42,016 nucleotides of DNA from Euryarchaeota archaeon UBA561 (lineage in GTDB: Archaea; Thermoplasmatota; Poseidoniia; Poseidoniales; Poseidoniaceae): contig DANX01000042.1 in assembly GCA_002502295.1 (NCBI GenBank), positions 1-42,016 of the forward strand, in the 5' to 3' direction. Position 1 is the stretch's first letter, and each line of letters starts with the position of its first letter. Below the pieces are notes generated by a model that did not search any database, was not told where the DNA came from, and was given only the letters and a program-made list of their open reading frames with translations. This document shows, piece by piece, positions 23,195 through 31,415 of the stretch. The translations under genes and the position numbers were made by a program.

Positions 23195-24280
23195 TCAAGC
23201 AATGTTTTGTCCGCATTGGCGCCCGGTATCGGCCGCAGCGTCCGCTAATTCATGAGCTGAGGCGACCCATTCGCCAGCGAGGAGAATGCCGTTGGATGCG
23301 TACGCATCGTAAGCGGGTTTCTTGCCTTCTGTTTGGATGACAATGCTCTCTTGTCGGCGTTCATTGAGAACGTGATGATGCCACCCCTTGGCGTGATGGT
23401 TTAGGAAGCGATCGAAACGAAGCAAGCGTTCGGATTTAGATTCGTTTTCCTTTTCAATCATGACCGCTGAAAGGAAGGACCCCTGCAATCCCAGTTTGGG
23501 TTGAACGTTGGCCACATCGAGCATGTAGGCTCCCTCTTCGGCGTCAATGATGCCGTGTTTTTCACCAAGCGGGCGTGAGGTGAGCGTTGCATCCAAGGTG
23601 CTTGCCCGAACCGGTGATAGTTCGGAAAAAGCCGCCGAATCAACCGAACGAAGAAGGCGTTCAGCTTGTTTCACGCCGCAAGCGAGAACGATAACATCGC
23701 TGTCAAACATACGTCCGTCCTTCAACCTCACGGAACCGCTTTTGATGCTCTCTACTTGGCAATGCGCTTCGATGAGAACCCCAACCTCATCAAGTGCAGC
23801 AGCCATTCGTCCCACGATACCGGCCCAGCCCTCCCCCACAACGGCCAGTTTCCCTTTTTGCAGGGCTTTGTACCGCTCATCAAACCGTTGAACGCCCGAG
23901 CCGGCAAAAAGAGCCGCAGCGCAAACAGCAGGAGATGAAGGGTCTGCTTGTTTCAGCGCTCGCCGCAGTTGGGCGGCAAGGCGCACGTTGTTTCGCGGAC
24001 GAAGCGCACCTACCCCTGCCACATGAAGTCGGTCAAGGCGCGGACTGGAGAGAGCCACTCGAAGCCGGCTGACTTTCCGAACAACGTTCATCAGTGGGCC
24101 GCGTTGATGGAGCAAATGCAACCCATAGCCAAACGGAGCCCCATCAACGGTCTGTGAGGTCGCTCTCCCACCAATTTGGTCGGTTCGATCAAGCACCACC
24201 ACGTGATGGCCAGCCGTTACGGCGTACAGCGCAGCGGTCAGGCCTGCAATGCCTGCTCCAACCACCGTGACACGAACCAT
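23195..24280 (-). CDS. FAD-dependent oxidoreductase, NAD(P)-binding Rossmann-type (amine-oxidase/phytoene-desaturase-like)
   Basis: About 361 residues. The dinucleotide-binding fingerprint VVGAGIAGL (6-14) opens the protein, followed by the Glu/Asp of the ribose-binding strand (VVLDRTDQIGGRA), with the GG motif of this flavin family. Near the C-terminus, NGILLAGEWVASAHELADAA matches the second FAD-contact motif (G-x-x-x-A-G-[ED]). Between them the substrate domain is shorter than in phytoene desaturases (~490) or protoporphyrinogen oxidases (~450), so the substrate is unclear. Typical roles are desaturation of isoprenoids or amine oxidation. ATG 24280 is the only reasonable start; nadC begins divergently at 24356. 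It is probably transcribed with the ExoIII gene. Confidence 0.85.
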   Translation of the reverse strand: MVRVTVVGAGIAGLTAALYAVTAGHHVVVLDRTDQIGGRATSQTVDGAPFGYGLHLLHQRGPLMNVVRKVSRLRVALSSPRLDRLHVAGVGALRPRNNVRLAAQLRRALKQADPSSPAVCAAALFAGSGVQRFDERYKALQKGKLAVVGEGWAGIVGRMAAALDEVGVLIEAHCQVESIKSGSVRLKDGRMFDSDVIVLACGVKQAERLLRSVDSAAFSELSPVRASTLDATLTSRPLGEKHGIIDAEEGAYMLDVANVQPKLGLQGSFLSAVMIEKENESKSERLLRFDRFLNHHAKGWHHHVLNERRQESIVIQTEGKKPAYDAYASNGILLAGEWVASAHELADAAADTGRQCGQNIA

Positions 24281-24355
24281 GTCACTCCCATGGGTTAGGC
24301 ATCAAAAGGTCGTTGGAGGGGGTGCTTTCAAGAGGTAGCCTGCACTCCATTCATC

Positions 24356-25300
24356 ATGGCCGATGCTCCCCTGCTGCCACACGACCGTGGGCATGAATTG
24401 TGGACCATGGAAGAGGGGCCAAGCCGAAAACTCATGGCAAGCATTGACCGATGGGTCAGTGCCATGGTTGGTGATGATGGAATTGACATGCCCCTCTCAG
24501 GGAGTAGCCCGGCCATTGAAGCCACGATCTTTGCTCGTCAGGATGGGTTAGTGGTTGGGTGTGCGGTCGTTGATTACCTGCTGCAAATATGGGCGCCTTC
24601 CGTTCGAGTTTCATGGTTTGCAGGGGATGGAAAACGCGTGTCATCGGGGGATGAAATCGCCGTCTTCACCGGTTCAAAGGACGATGTCCTCGCTGTAGAG
24701 CGCTTAGCGCTCAATGCATTGGGTCAACTATCAGGCATTGCGACCGAAACCAAACGCTGGTCTTCCATCGCACCGAAACAAATTGCTTGCACGCGCAAGA
24801 CGATTTGGGGGCTGCTGGACAAATGGGCAGTTCACATGGGTGGTGGGCTAACGCACCGTTTATCGAAAGAGGATGCTGTGATGATCAAAGAAAACGATCT
24901 TGCCAGCATGCACGACCACCTCGAATCGCATGTTGAACGGCTCGTGACCTATCTGCAAGACGTTGATCCCAGCGAAGTGGGAGCGTTCCTTGAGGTCGAA
25001 ACTCGAACCGAAAAGGAAGCGATGATGGCGGCCATGGTCTGGTCTCAACGACGGGAGCAACAGGACATGGACCGTCTTGTGGTCATGCTGGACAATTTTA
25101 CACCTGAGCAGTGCAAAACAGTGAGCGAACAGATGGAGGAGCAAGGCATACGGAACCACGTTGTCCTTGAGGCCAGCGGTGGCATTGTGTTTGATGAACT
25201 CAAATCATGGCACGAGTGCGGGTTGGACGTCGTGTCCACCAGCGTGGTGAACCGAGGGGTACGCCCTCTCGACATGAGCATGCTCGTCAACGGCATGTGA
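24356..25300 (+). CDS. nadC: Nicotinate-nucleotide pyrophosphorylase (carboxylating)
   Basis: Quinolinate + PRPP to nicotinate mononucleotide, the third step of de novo NAD synthesis. At 314 residues it is longer than the usual ~280, with ~20-30 residues extra near the N-terminus. Motifs: ERLALNALGQLSGIAT (115-130), TRKT (146-149), the HMGGGLTHR phosphate-binding loop (160-168) and Lys178 in the following M-I-K. After that comes the barrel with EVETRTE and LDNFTPEQ, and EASGGIVFDEL. The usual TRKTTPGLR is TRKTIWGLL here, a small departure. NadA and NadB are not in the window. It is followed nine bases later by the CoA-pathway ligase, so two cofactor genes form one operon. Confidence 0.94.
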   Translation: MADAPLLPHDRGHELWTMEEGPSRKLMASIDRWVSAMVGDDGIDMPLSGSSPAIEATIFARQDGLVVGCAVVDYLLQIWAPSVRVSWFAGDGKRVSSGDEIAVFTGSKDDVLAVERLALNALGQLSGIATETKRWSSIAPKQIACTRKTIWGLLDKWAVHMGGGLTHRLSKEDAVMIKENDLASMHDHLESHVERLVTYLQDVDPSEVGAFLEVETRTEKEAMMAAMVWSQRREQQDMDRLVVMLDNFTPEQCKTVSEQMEEQGIRNHVVLEASGGIVFDELKSWHECGLDVVSTSVVNRGVRPLDMSMLVNGM

Positions 25301-25309
25301 GGCGATACC

Positions 25310-26059
25310 ATGGACGACATTGCGGCCGACCCAAGTCATCCACGTTATGCCTCGTTGTTGATGCGCCATCGGCTTGAGGTTGCCGCAAAAAAAGGGATGT
25401 TGGCGGCGAGTGCGATGATCGCTCACGGGCGTGGAGAGGCGTTCGATTATCTCCTCGGTGAGCGAACAACTGCAAGCGCCCAAAGGGCCATTCGTCAAGC
25501 GCTTGCTTCGCTGCAATCCGCCAAGAAGCCGGTGTTGAGCATCAACGGAAACGTAGCTGCTTTGGCATGCGATGAAATGTTGCGATTGGCCGACGCATTA
25601 TCCTGTGCCGTTGAAGTGAATATTTTCTACCGTACCCCAGAACGAATGAAAGCGATTCTCGCTCACATGAACGAACGCAAAACCGTGTTGGGTGTTGATG
25701 TACCCGTTCTTGGGCACGCACCAGATGCTCAAATTCCTGGGTTGAAAGGTCCACGCGCTGCGTGTCACAGCGACGGTATCCTCGAGAGCGACACCATTCT
25801 CGTTCCCCTTGAGGACGGCGACCGATGCCAGGCCCTCGTCGCCATGGGCAAAGAGGTCATTGTCATCGATCTCAACCCCCTCTCCAGATCGGCCCAACAA
25901 GCAACCATCACCATCGTTGACGAGTTATCGCGGGCGCTGAATAGCATGCTCACCCTTGTTGAGGTTGAAGGAGAAATTGAAGCTGACCCTGATTACGACC
26001 ACGAAGCTGTGCTCGGAGAAGGGTTGAGTGAGATGCTCAACACGATGAAGGACTCGTGA
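25310..26059 (+). CDS. 4-phosphopantoate--beta-alanine ligase (archaeal phosphopantothenate synthetase)
   Basis: In archaea this ligase joins 4-phosphopantoate and beta-alanine with ATP to make 4-phosphopantothenate, replacing bacterial PanC/PanK. About 249 residues. Clear family landmarks are SHPRYASL near the start, HGRGEAFDYLLGE (39-51), the KKPVLSINGNVAAL stretch (~72-85), VPLEDGDRCQAL, and IDLNPLSR followed by ATITIVDE. This gene family is essentially archaeal and is one of the stronger taxonomic markers in the window. The ATG at 25310 follows nadC by nine bases. It is convergent with the dehydrogenase, whose stop is one base away. Confidence 0.93.
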   Translation: MDDIAADPSHPRYASLLMRHRLEVAAKKGMLAASAMIAHGRGEAFDYLLGERTTASAQRAIRQALASLQSAKKPVLSINGNVAALACDEMLRLADALSCAVEVNIFYRTPERMKAILAHMNERKTVLGVDVPVLGHAPDAQIPGLKGPRAACHSDGILESDTILVPLEDGDRCQALVAMGKEVIVIDLNPLSRSAQQATITIVDELSRALNSMLTLVEVEGEIEADPDYDHEAVLGEGLSEMLNTMKDS

Positions 26060-26060
26060 C

Positions 26061-27242
26061 TCAACGTTCCTTGAGTTTGTCAGCCAATCGATTTGCGATG
26101 CTTATCCCGACCTCTGAACAGGACGCTGTTCCGCCAATGTCGTAGGTAAGGGAAGTGCCGTCTTTGAGGTGGTCTCCCACGCTTTCGTCAATCAAGCGGC
26201 CGATAGCAACAAGGTCGTCATCGTTGGTCTTTCGTCCGAGGTAATCCATCATCATCTGGATTGAGTTAATGGAAGCGATGGGGTTGACTTTGTTTTGACC
26301 TGCATGCTTGGGTGCCGAACCATGAACTGGCTCAAAGAAGGCATGGTCATCGCCAACGTTTCCAGAGGCAGCCATGCCCATCCCGCCTTGAAGGACAGCT
26401 CCAAGATCGGTGGAAATGTCTCCAAACATGTTCGAGGTGACCACCGTGTCGTAATGTTCGGGAGAACGTGTTATCCACTGCATGAACGCATCGATGTATC
26501 CGTAATCTGCTTCTGTTTCAGGGTAGTGAGCGGAGACTTCATCAAAAGTAGAACGGAACAATTGGCAACCTCGAGTGACGTTTGATTTGTCAATGCATGA
26601 AACACGTCGAACGCCGTCAACGGGTGCTCCATTGCGCGTTTCAGCGATTTCAAAACCCATGCGAATCAGCCGTTCTGAACCGCTTTTTGAAATTGGACGT
26701 GGATCGTAGGCAACCTCGCCATCAAGGCCAGGGAAGGTCATCGGTTCGGGCTCATATTCAGGACGCCCTTGGGCACGATCGGCAGAACGACGCAAAAGCG
26801 CATGGTACAATCCCTCGGTGTTTTCGCGCAGAATGGTCATGTCGACCATGCCGGGCTCCCAAATTTGGCGGAAGCCGCCATGGATTTTGTGTGGCACGCC
26901 TTCGTAGAGTTTTATCGGGCGAACGTTGGCGTACAAATCCAATCCACTTCGAAGGCCAAGAATCACCGATCCACCTGCCAAATCCCCGTTTGGAAGCCGG
27001 GCGCCGGGGTAGCCAATCGCCCCAAGGAAAATGGCATCGGTTTCGTTCTTGCAGAAATCAAATGACCCTTCAGCCCATTCTTCACCCGTGGCACGATAGT
27101 GCTCTCCTCCACATGGAATCACTGTTTGCTCAAACCCGTGATTTGAGTGGGCTTGAATGGTGTCCAAGATGCGTTGCGCCTCCAGAGCAACTTCTCGCCC
27201 TGTCCCGTCGCCTGGAAGAACCGTGATGCGATGGTCACTCAT
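26061..27242 (-). CDS. Isocitrate/isopropylmalate dehydrogenase family protein (beta-decarboxylating)
   Basis: About 393 residues of the NAD(P)-dependent beta-decarboxylating dehydrogenase family. Visible: VLPGDGTGRE at the N-terminus, NVRPIKLYEGV, the substrate loop LRENTEGLY (138-146), and SNMFGDISTDLGAVLQGGMG with the metal-binding Asp residues. The NAD/NADP region is GSAPKHAGQNKVNPIA, with no obvious NADP-specific Lys-Tyr pair after it, so NAD is more likely. The RENTEGLY loop occurs in isocitrate, tartrate, homoisocitrate and some isopropylmalate enzymes, so the substrate cannot be set from sequence alone. The aconitase-like gene at the far right may relate to the same chemistry but is far away. 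ATG 27242 is preferred over 27254, since the fold begins at the MSDHRITVLP strand. Confidence 0.88.
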   Translation of the reverse strand: MSDHRITVLPGDGTGREVALEAQRILDTIQAHSNHGFEQTVIPCGGEHYRATGEEWAEGSFDFCKNETDAIFLGAIGYPGARLPNGDLAGGSVILGLRSGLDLYANVRPIKLYEGVPHKIHGGFRQIWEPGMVDMTILRENTEGLYHALLRRSADRAQGRPEYEPEPMTFPGLDGEVAYDPRPISKSGSERLIRMGFEIAETRNGAPVDGVRRVSCIDKSNVTRGCQLFRSTFDEVSAHYPETEADYGYIDAFMQWITRSPEHYDTVVTSNMFGDISTDLGAVLQGGMGMAASGNVGDDHAFFEPVHGSAPKHAGQNKVNPIASINSIQMMMDYLGRKTNDDDLVAIGRLIDESVGDHLKDGTSLTYDIGGTASCSEVGISIANRLADKLKER

Positions 27243-27353
27243 GCACTGGCGCACATGACGCTTCTACATGAACACGACCCCCGTAAAATGAAGAAACCCG
27301 ATTTGGATTGGCGGGTGGAAACACCATCTGCATAGGGCATTTTTCCACCACAA

Positions 27354-27367
27354 ATTTGCCTGCAAAT
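27354..27367. promoter_or_regulatory. Small inverted repeat in the divergent gap 27243-27417
   Basis: ATTTGC-CT-GCAAAT is a perfect six-base inverted repeat with a two-base centre. It lies about 51 bases upstream of the gene at 27418 and ~112 from the dehydrogenase start. The surrounding 175-base gap is AT-richer than the genes and must hold both promoters; no clear TATA box stands out. It could be an operator for either gene. Confidence 0.3.
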
Positions 27368-27417
27368 GTGAAAGAGCAAGGGGATGTTTCATAGGCTGTC
27401 AAGTGGGAAGAATATCC

Positions 27418-28068
27418 ATGGCAGACGAGCACAAAAACGAGCAGGAACGCCGTGTCTCGGCCGATGAGATGCCTCTTGAGGTTCGCCAGCTCGCCGACGC
27501 CATGCTTGGCGTGAATCCGCAATGGAACGTTCATGATTGGTTGATTGAGCAAGCGAACATGTCGATGGACCTCCTCGCCCTCGATTTGCTTCGTGAGAAG
27601 GTCATGATCGACCAGCGATTGCAGCGTCTGGATGACCTCGGACGCCGTCTTGAAACCGACGAACAAAACGAACAACGTGAGGAAGACCCAAATCAGCGTA
27701 ACCTGTTCGATTGTTTCGATTTAAACGAAGACCACGCCCTTCGCGGCCTGGGAGAGCGTGCGACCATCTCGGATGGCCCTGCCTCGCTCACCGAGGAAGA
27801 TCAACATCCGTCCAATATCTTCCTCGACCTGTTGCCCAACGCCAACACCGACGACCCTTTGCTGGCGATTGCATGTCAATCGGTGATCATCGGCATCGAA
27901 CTCGAGGTAGCAAAAGGTGAGGCCGTCGCCACCCTGAAGGCTATTTTTGCCCACACTCGCGCCTCAAACATTGAAGATTGTGAAACGGACGAAGCCTTGG
28001 ATCACCTTTTGACCACGGGCATGGTCATTGAAGTGGATGATGACTGCTTCATTTTGCTTCCTCAATAA
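27418..28068 (+). CDS. Acidic soluble protein of unknown function, possible C-terminal winged helix
   Basis: About 216 residues, strongly acidic, no membrane span. Residues ~15-75 are helical with hydrophobic heptads (MPLEVRQLADAML, then DLLALDLLREKVMIDQRLQRL), suggesting a coiled coil. A Gln/Glu/Asn-rich linker follows. The last ~50 residues (TLKAIFAHTR, then ALDHLLTTGMVIEVDDDCFIL) look like helix-helix-strand-strand of a winged-helix unit, with the wing replacing an L-I-x-x-D pattern. The ATG at 27418 is preferred over 27403. I do not recognise the family. It is the first gene of a co-oriented run to 29793, though the next gene has its own promoter box. Confidence 0.65.
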   Translation: MADEHKNEQERRVSADEMPLEVRQLADAMLGVNPQWNVHDWLIEQANMSMDLLALDLLREKVMIDQRLQRLDDLGRRLETDEQNEQREEDPNQRNLFDCFDLNEDHALRGLGERATISDGPASLTEEDQHPSNIFLDLLPNANTDDPLLAIACQSVIIGIELEVAKGEAVATLKAIFAHTRASNIEDCETDEALDHLLTTGMVIEVDDDCFILLPQ

Positions 28069-28096
28069 CGGGGCCCCGGAGCAATCCCAGCGACCG

Positions 28097-28105
28097 ACTT
28101 TATGG
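28097..28105 (+). promoter_or_regulatory. TATA-like box before the coiled-coil membrane protein
   Basis: ACTTTATGG is centred about 26 bases before the ATG at 28127, the leaderless spacing. Just upstream, after the stop of the previous gene, 28069-28078 is a perfect ten-base GC palindrome, CGGGGCCCCG. It could be a weak terminator stem or chance. Together they suggest that the 28127-29793 genes form their own unit. Confidence 0.45.
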
Positions 28106-28126
28106 TGCGGAAACGTATGAGTTTGT

Positions 28127-28735
28127 ATGGGAATAGTAAGATCAATTTTCTGGGGAAGCGTGGCGTGGTTTACCGCAACAGCGATGATGGTGCATCCGGA
28201 AATGGCGTTGGGTATGGCAGTCGTCGTCGCCTTTTTGTCGGAGTCTGCTCACCACAGTGCTGAATTAAATCGCATGGAACGGAGTGGGCGGGACGTTGCT
28301 TCGGAGCTACGACAAGCGAATGAGCACGTTGAAAATTTACAACGCGCCCTGACCCGTCGCCACATGGAATTAAACAATGCGATCGAAGAACTCCAACGGC
28401 GTGATGCGGTCGGAAGTCCTGCTGCGCGAGAATTGCTAAAACGCCAAGAGGAAGCCATGACGACCGCCTCCAACGCGCTCGAGGCGAGGCATGAGCGAAA
28501 CGACGTGGTGTTTGACAGCATGGAACGTTTGTTGAACATGCAGGTTGAGCAAACGGCTAACATGCAACGGGCGATGAGCGATCTCATTCAACACCTCATT
28601 TCACAACCCCGTGGTCATTTCACGATGAGTGACAGTGTCCTCGTTCAGGAACGGGGCACGAACGAACACAGCCTCTCCGAAACGTTTGACGCGGTCAACG
28701 AATGGTTGGCAAGTGAAGCGGTATCTTCACCATGA
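28127..28735 (+). CDS. N-terminally anchored coiled-coil membrane protein of unknown function
   Basis: About 202 residues. Two hydrophobic stretches (about 5-21 and 25-41) form an N-terminal hairpin or double span. Then a long charged helix (about 45-165) runs with Leu/Met/Ala heptads, for example ELRQANEHVENLQRALTRRH and EELQRRDAVG, which predicts a coiled coil. A short, acidic, Ser/Glu-rich C-terminus ends it. The design (membrane anchor plus long cytosolic coiled coil) resembles scaffolds that bridge membrane and cytosol or space membranes. No named family is recognised. It begins a leaderless unit and is followed by two more membrane proteins within 11-20 bases. Confidence 0.72.
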   Translation: MGIVRSIFWGSVAWFTATAMMVHPEMALGMAVVVAFLSESAHHSAELNRMERSGRDVASELRQANEHVENLQRALTRRHMELNNAIEELQRRDAVGSPAARELLKRQEEAMTTASNALEARHERNDVVFDSMERLLNMQVEQTANMQRAMSDLIQHLISQPRGHFTMSDSVLVQERGTNEHSLSETFDAVNEWLASEAVSSP

Positions 28736-28754
28736 GAACGGTGCTGCGTCGGGT

Positions 28755-29066
28755 ATGGGAAGCAAAAAGGAAGGCGCCCAGCGAATTCTTGACGCTCAAG
28801 CTTCTTCGCACCGGGTAAAGAAGCGAGTGCTGCCAGTCGCTGGGGCAATTCTTCTCATCGGCCTCGTTGTTGCCTTCCTGTCTCGATGGGAATTTGGCCT
28901 TGCAACGGTCTTGATCTGTGGGCTATTGTTGCAATACGCCGTTGAGCGAATGAACACGCTCCTCGAAGCAAGCGTCGCCAACGGACTCAAGGACATGGGG
29001 TGGGACCACCCCGGCGAATTCGATGAAGAAACCCTGAAGAAAATCAGAACCATTGCGGAAAAATAG
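28755..29066 (+). CDS. Small two-span membrane protein of unknown function
   Basis: About 103 residues. A basic N-terminus (GSKKEG, then SSHRVKKRV) precedes two spans (about 26-43 and 47-63) separated by a four- to five-residue turn, with a ~40-residue helical tail (VERMNTLLEASVANGLKDMG, then EFDEETLKKIRTIAE). By the positive-inside rule both ends face the cytosol. It starts 19 bases after the preceding stop; a longer in-frame extension exists from 28629 but overlaps that gene heavily, and the ATG at 28755 gives a sensible N-terminus. No obvious Shine-Dalgarno site. No family recognised. It belongs with its neighbours as a membrane-protein trio. Confidence 0.65.
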   Translation: MGSKKEGAQRILDAQASSHRVKKRVLPVAGAILLIGLVVAFLSRWEFGLATVLICGLLLQYAVERMNTLLEASVANGLKDMGWDHPGEFDEETLKKIRTIAEK

Positions 29067-29076
29067 GTGAGCGACC

Positions 29077-29793
29077 GTGTCAAGAAACAAAGAATTGGTG
29101 AAACAATTCTTCGAGCATGAGCGGAAAAAACACCGCCGCACGATCGTGCTTCTCTGGATAGTGGTCGGAGTAGCAGACATGGCGGCCATCGCCGCGTGGT
29201 TGGTGGGGGTTGATTTCAATTTCATCGCCATAGGCTTAACGGTCATGGTTGGATGTTCGTTCATGCTGCTCTGGTGGATATCGCACAACAAAAGAACCCT
29301 GCAAGACCGACTGGGGCGGTTACTCAACACCATCGAATTCAGTTGGGATGAATTGCACGGATTGGACCTCAATGACGGTGAAGCTGACCACCTGCACACC
29401 GCCTTCAGCACGACCGCCATTGGGCGCATCACAACCAATGAATCCTATCTCCGAACACGAGGATTTGACGAAAAAGGGCCGGCCTTTGGAGACCCAGAGG
29501 CGGACATCGAAACGAACGGTCAACGCGTGGATTCCTCAGTGCACGAGGGAGATTATGAGGGCTTGGAAGGTGAACTTGGTGTAGCTGAGCAACTCGTTGA
29601 AGAGGCCAATCAGCAGTATGCCGACGAAGCACAGCGTCAATGGGACATCGCTGAAGCACGGGACATGGACAACGTCGAAGCGGGCGTTGACCGATTGGGC
29701 GATTTGGTGGCAACAGGCTGGTTTGAACGAAACGCCAAAGATGGAGCCGTTGAAGAACTGATGAATTCGCATCTGAGAGATGACTCCCCATAA
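29077..29793 (+). CDS. Two-span membrane protein with long acidic cytosolic domain
   Basis: About 238 residues with a GTG start at 29077, ten bases after the preceding stop. A basic N-terminus (HERKKHRR) is followed by two spans (about 22-42 and 48-66), like the previous gene. Residues ~70-100 are amphipathic (RTLQDRLGRLLNTIEFSWDEL). The rest is strongly acidic with Glu/Asp/Gln-rich helices (LVEEANQQYADEAQRQWDIA). The shared 'basic, two spans, helical tail' plan with the preceding gene suggests distant duplication, but sequence similarity is low. No family is recognised. Last gene of the membrane cluster; the nucleotidyltransferase follows 35 bases later. Confidence 0.68.
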   Translation: MSRNKELVKQFFEHERKKHRRTIVLLWIVVGVADMAAIAAWLVGVDFNFIAIGLTVMVGCSFMLLWWISHNKRTLQDRLGRLLNTIEFSWDELHGLDLNDGEADHLHTAFSTTAIGRITTNESYLRTRGFDEKGPAFGDPEADIETNGQRVDSSVHEGDYEGLEGELGVAEQLVEEANQQYADEAQRQWDIAEARDMDNVEAGVDRLGDLVATGWFERNAKDGAVEELMNSHLRDDSP

Positions 29794-29828
29794 GCATCTT
29801 CTAAAGCCGCCTCCCGGCACTTGGGCAC

Positions 29829-30575
29829 ATGACGGTCAAAGCCATCCTCGTTGCAGGAGGGTACGGTTCTCGCCTTCATCCATTTACCCATTACACACAA
29901 AAAACGCTCCTCCCCCTGTACGAGCGACCTGTCATTGACTACGCCCTAGGAACCATCCGTCGTGCGGGCATCAAGGACATCACCATCATCTCAAATCAAT
30001 TTGTTGGCCAAATCGCCAAGCACGTTGGCCAAGGTCTCCAAGATGAGCGGATTCACTACGTTATTGAAGAGGAACCTTTGGGCGTCGCTCACGCCTTGAA
30101 TCTGGCGCGTCCTTACAACGAAGACGCTCGACTGATGGTGTACTTTTCTGACAACATCACAACCCTTGAATTCAGCAAGCAGGTTGAGGTTTTTGAGCAG
30201 GCTGAAAAAGCCCCGGGTTGCCTCATTATCGCCCGCGAAGAGCCAAATCCCCAAGCCTTCGGGGTGGCAGTCTTTGACGATGAGGGAACCATATGTGACA
30301 TCGTCGAAAAACCGGACTCACCTCCTTCAAATCTCGCCATCGGCGGCATTTACATGTTCGATGAACATTTTTGGGACCATCTTGACAGTGCGGTCAAACA
30401 GAAGGGTGATGCCTTTTCGATTTCAGACATCACGCGAAGGTATGTCAAAGCGGGTCAAGCAGAGGTGCTCTCGGTCGGTGCAGAGACATGGGTCGACTGT
30501 GGAACTCCTGATGCGCTTCTGCAGGCATCGCAGATGGCAAAGGATGGGAAATTGGATCCCACGCCACACCGTTAG
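29829..30575 (+). CDS. Sugar-phosphate nucleotidyltransferase (RmlA/GlmU-N type)
   Basis: Transfers a nucleoside monophosphate to a sugar 1-phosphate. About 248 residues. The activation loop is AGGYGSRLHPFT (9-20) with Lys25 in QKTLLPL, and the metal-binding Asp is in YFSDNI. IVEKPDSPPSN and GGIYMFDE follow as in glucose-1-phosphate thymidylyl/uridylyltransferases. The loop is G-Y-G-S-R rather than the usual G-x-G-T-R, a conservative change. The base and sugar specificity cannot be read from sequence. It leads an operon with a UDP-sugar-dehydrogenase-like gene and GtrA, pointing to surface glycan synthesis. Confidence 0.9.
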   Translation: MTVKAILVAGGYGSRLHPFTHYTQKTLLPLYERPVIDYALGTIRRAGIKDITIISNQFVGQIAKHVGQGLQDERIHYVIEEEPLGVAHALNLARPYNEDARLMVYFSDNITTLEFSKQVEVFEQAEKAPGCLIIAREEPNPQAFGVAVFDDEGTICDIVEKPDSPPSNLAIGGIYMFDEHFWDHLDSAVKQKGDAFSISDITRRYVKAGQAEVLSVGAETWVDCGTPDALLQASQMAKDGKLDPTPHR

Positions 30576-30590
30576 ATAGGAGTGAAGGAC

Positions 30591-31415
30591 ATGAAAATTG
30601 GAATCATCGGAGCGGGCATGGTTGGAGGGGCGATTGAACACTGCTTTGCTGACGCCCACGAATTATTCGTTCACGATCCGGCAAGAGGAACCGAATTGAG
30701 CCACGTCATCGATAACGTGGACATGGCGTACATCGCCGTTCCGACACCCCCAAACCCCGAAACGGGTGCGTGTGATACCCGCATCGTTGAGGAAGTGCTC
30801 GATGCCTTGCCAGAAGGGTTTACCGCCGTCATCAAAAGCACCGTCGTTCCAGGAACGACACAACAGTACCACGAACGCTATGCCCATCTCAACATCGCGT
30901 ATTCACCCGAATTTTTGGTTGAACGGCGCCGATTGGAAGATTTTGCCAATCAGGATATTTTGGTCGTTGGCACCCATCACAACGCCGTTGCACAAACGGT
31001 GTTTCAGCAACACAAGGAAGCCGGTGTCCTCCGGAAGGAACAACTCTTCCAAGTCACGCCCACGCAAGCGGAATTGGTGAAGTACACCAAGAACACATTC
31101 TACGCCCTTAAAGTGATATTTGCCAATCAAATGTACGACATCTGCGAGGGAATGGGCGAAGATTGGTATGCGATTCGGGACATCATTACCGCCGACCAGG
31201 CGCAACCAATAGGCCCATCCCATCTGGACCCCATTTTCGGACTGCATCGAGGATTCGGAGGGAAGTGCCTCCCAAAGGACAGTTCAGCACTGGGTGTTCT
31301 CGCTGCGGAGTTGGGCGTGAAGTATGCTTTCATGGACGCCATGCAGACCGACAATCAAGCGCTCCGAGGGATGTTAACTGGAAAACCCAGTGACGTGGTG
31401 ACCAATGACGACTGA
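30591..31415 (+). CDS. Short UDP-glucose/GDP-mannose dehydrogenase-like protein
   Basis: Resembles UDP-sugar dehydrogenases that oxidise a sugar C6 alcohol to an acid with two NAD+. The NAD domain starts with [11 protein letters not shown] (4-14), followed by [11 protein letters not shown] (49-59). The central helical domain has [11 protein letters not shown] (164-174), and the catalytic Cys226 sits in [14 protein letters not shown]. The C-terminal sugar-nucleotide domain of full enzymes (~430 residues) is missing: this protein ends at 274, shortly after Cys226. The frame is clean to its stop, which lies inside the start of gtrA, so it is not an obvious recent frameshift. A GTG at 30582 is an alternative start, but AGGAG sits eight bases before the ATG at 30591. 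It may act with a separate domain, or on a different substrate. Confidence 0.85.
   Translation: MKIGIIGAGMVGGAIEHCFADAHELFVHDPARGTELSHVIDNVDMAYIAVPTPPNPETGACDTRIVEEVLDALPEGFTAVIKSTVVPGTTQQYHERYAHLNIAYSPEFLVERRRLEDFANQDILVVGTHHNAVAQTVFQQHKEAGVLRKEQLFQVTPTQAELVKYTKNTFYALKVIFANQMYDICEGMGEDWYAIRDIITADQAQPIGPSHLDPIFGLHRGFGGKCLPKDSSALGVLAAELGVKYAFMDAMQTDNQALRGMLTGKPSDVVTNDD

Noticed and set aside
26582..27226. A plus-strand frame opposite the beta-decarboxylating dehydrogenase
   Set aside because: Cys/Arg-rich shadow of a strongly supported gene.
28069..28078. Ten-base GC palindrome after the gene ending at 28068
   Set aside because: No T-run follows, so it is not a convincing terminator; recorded only in the promoter entry.
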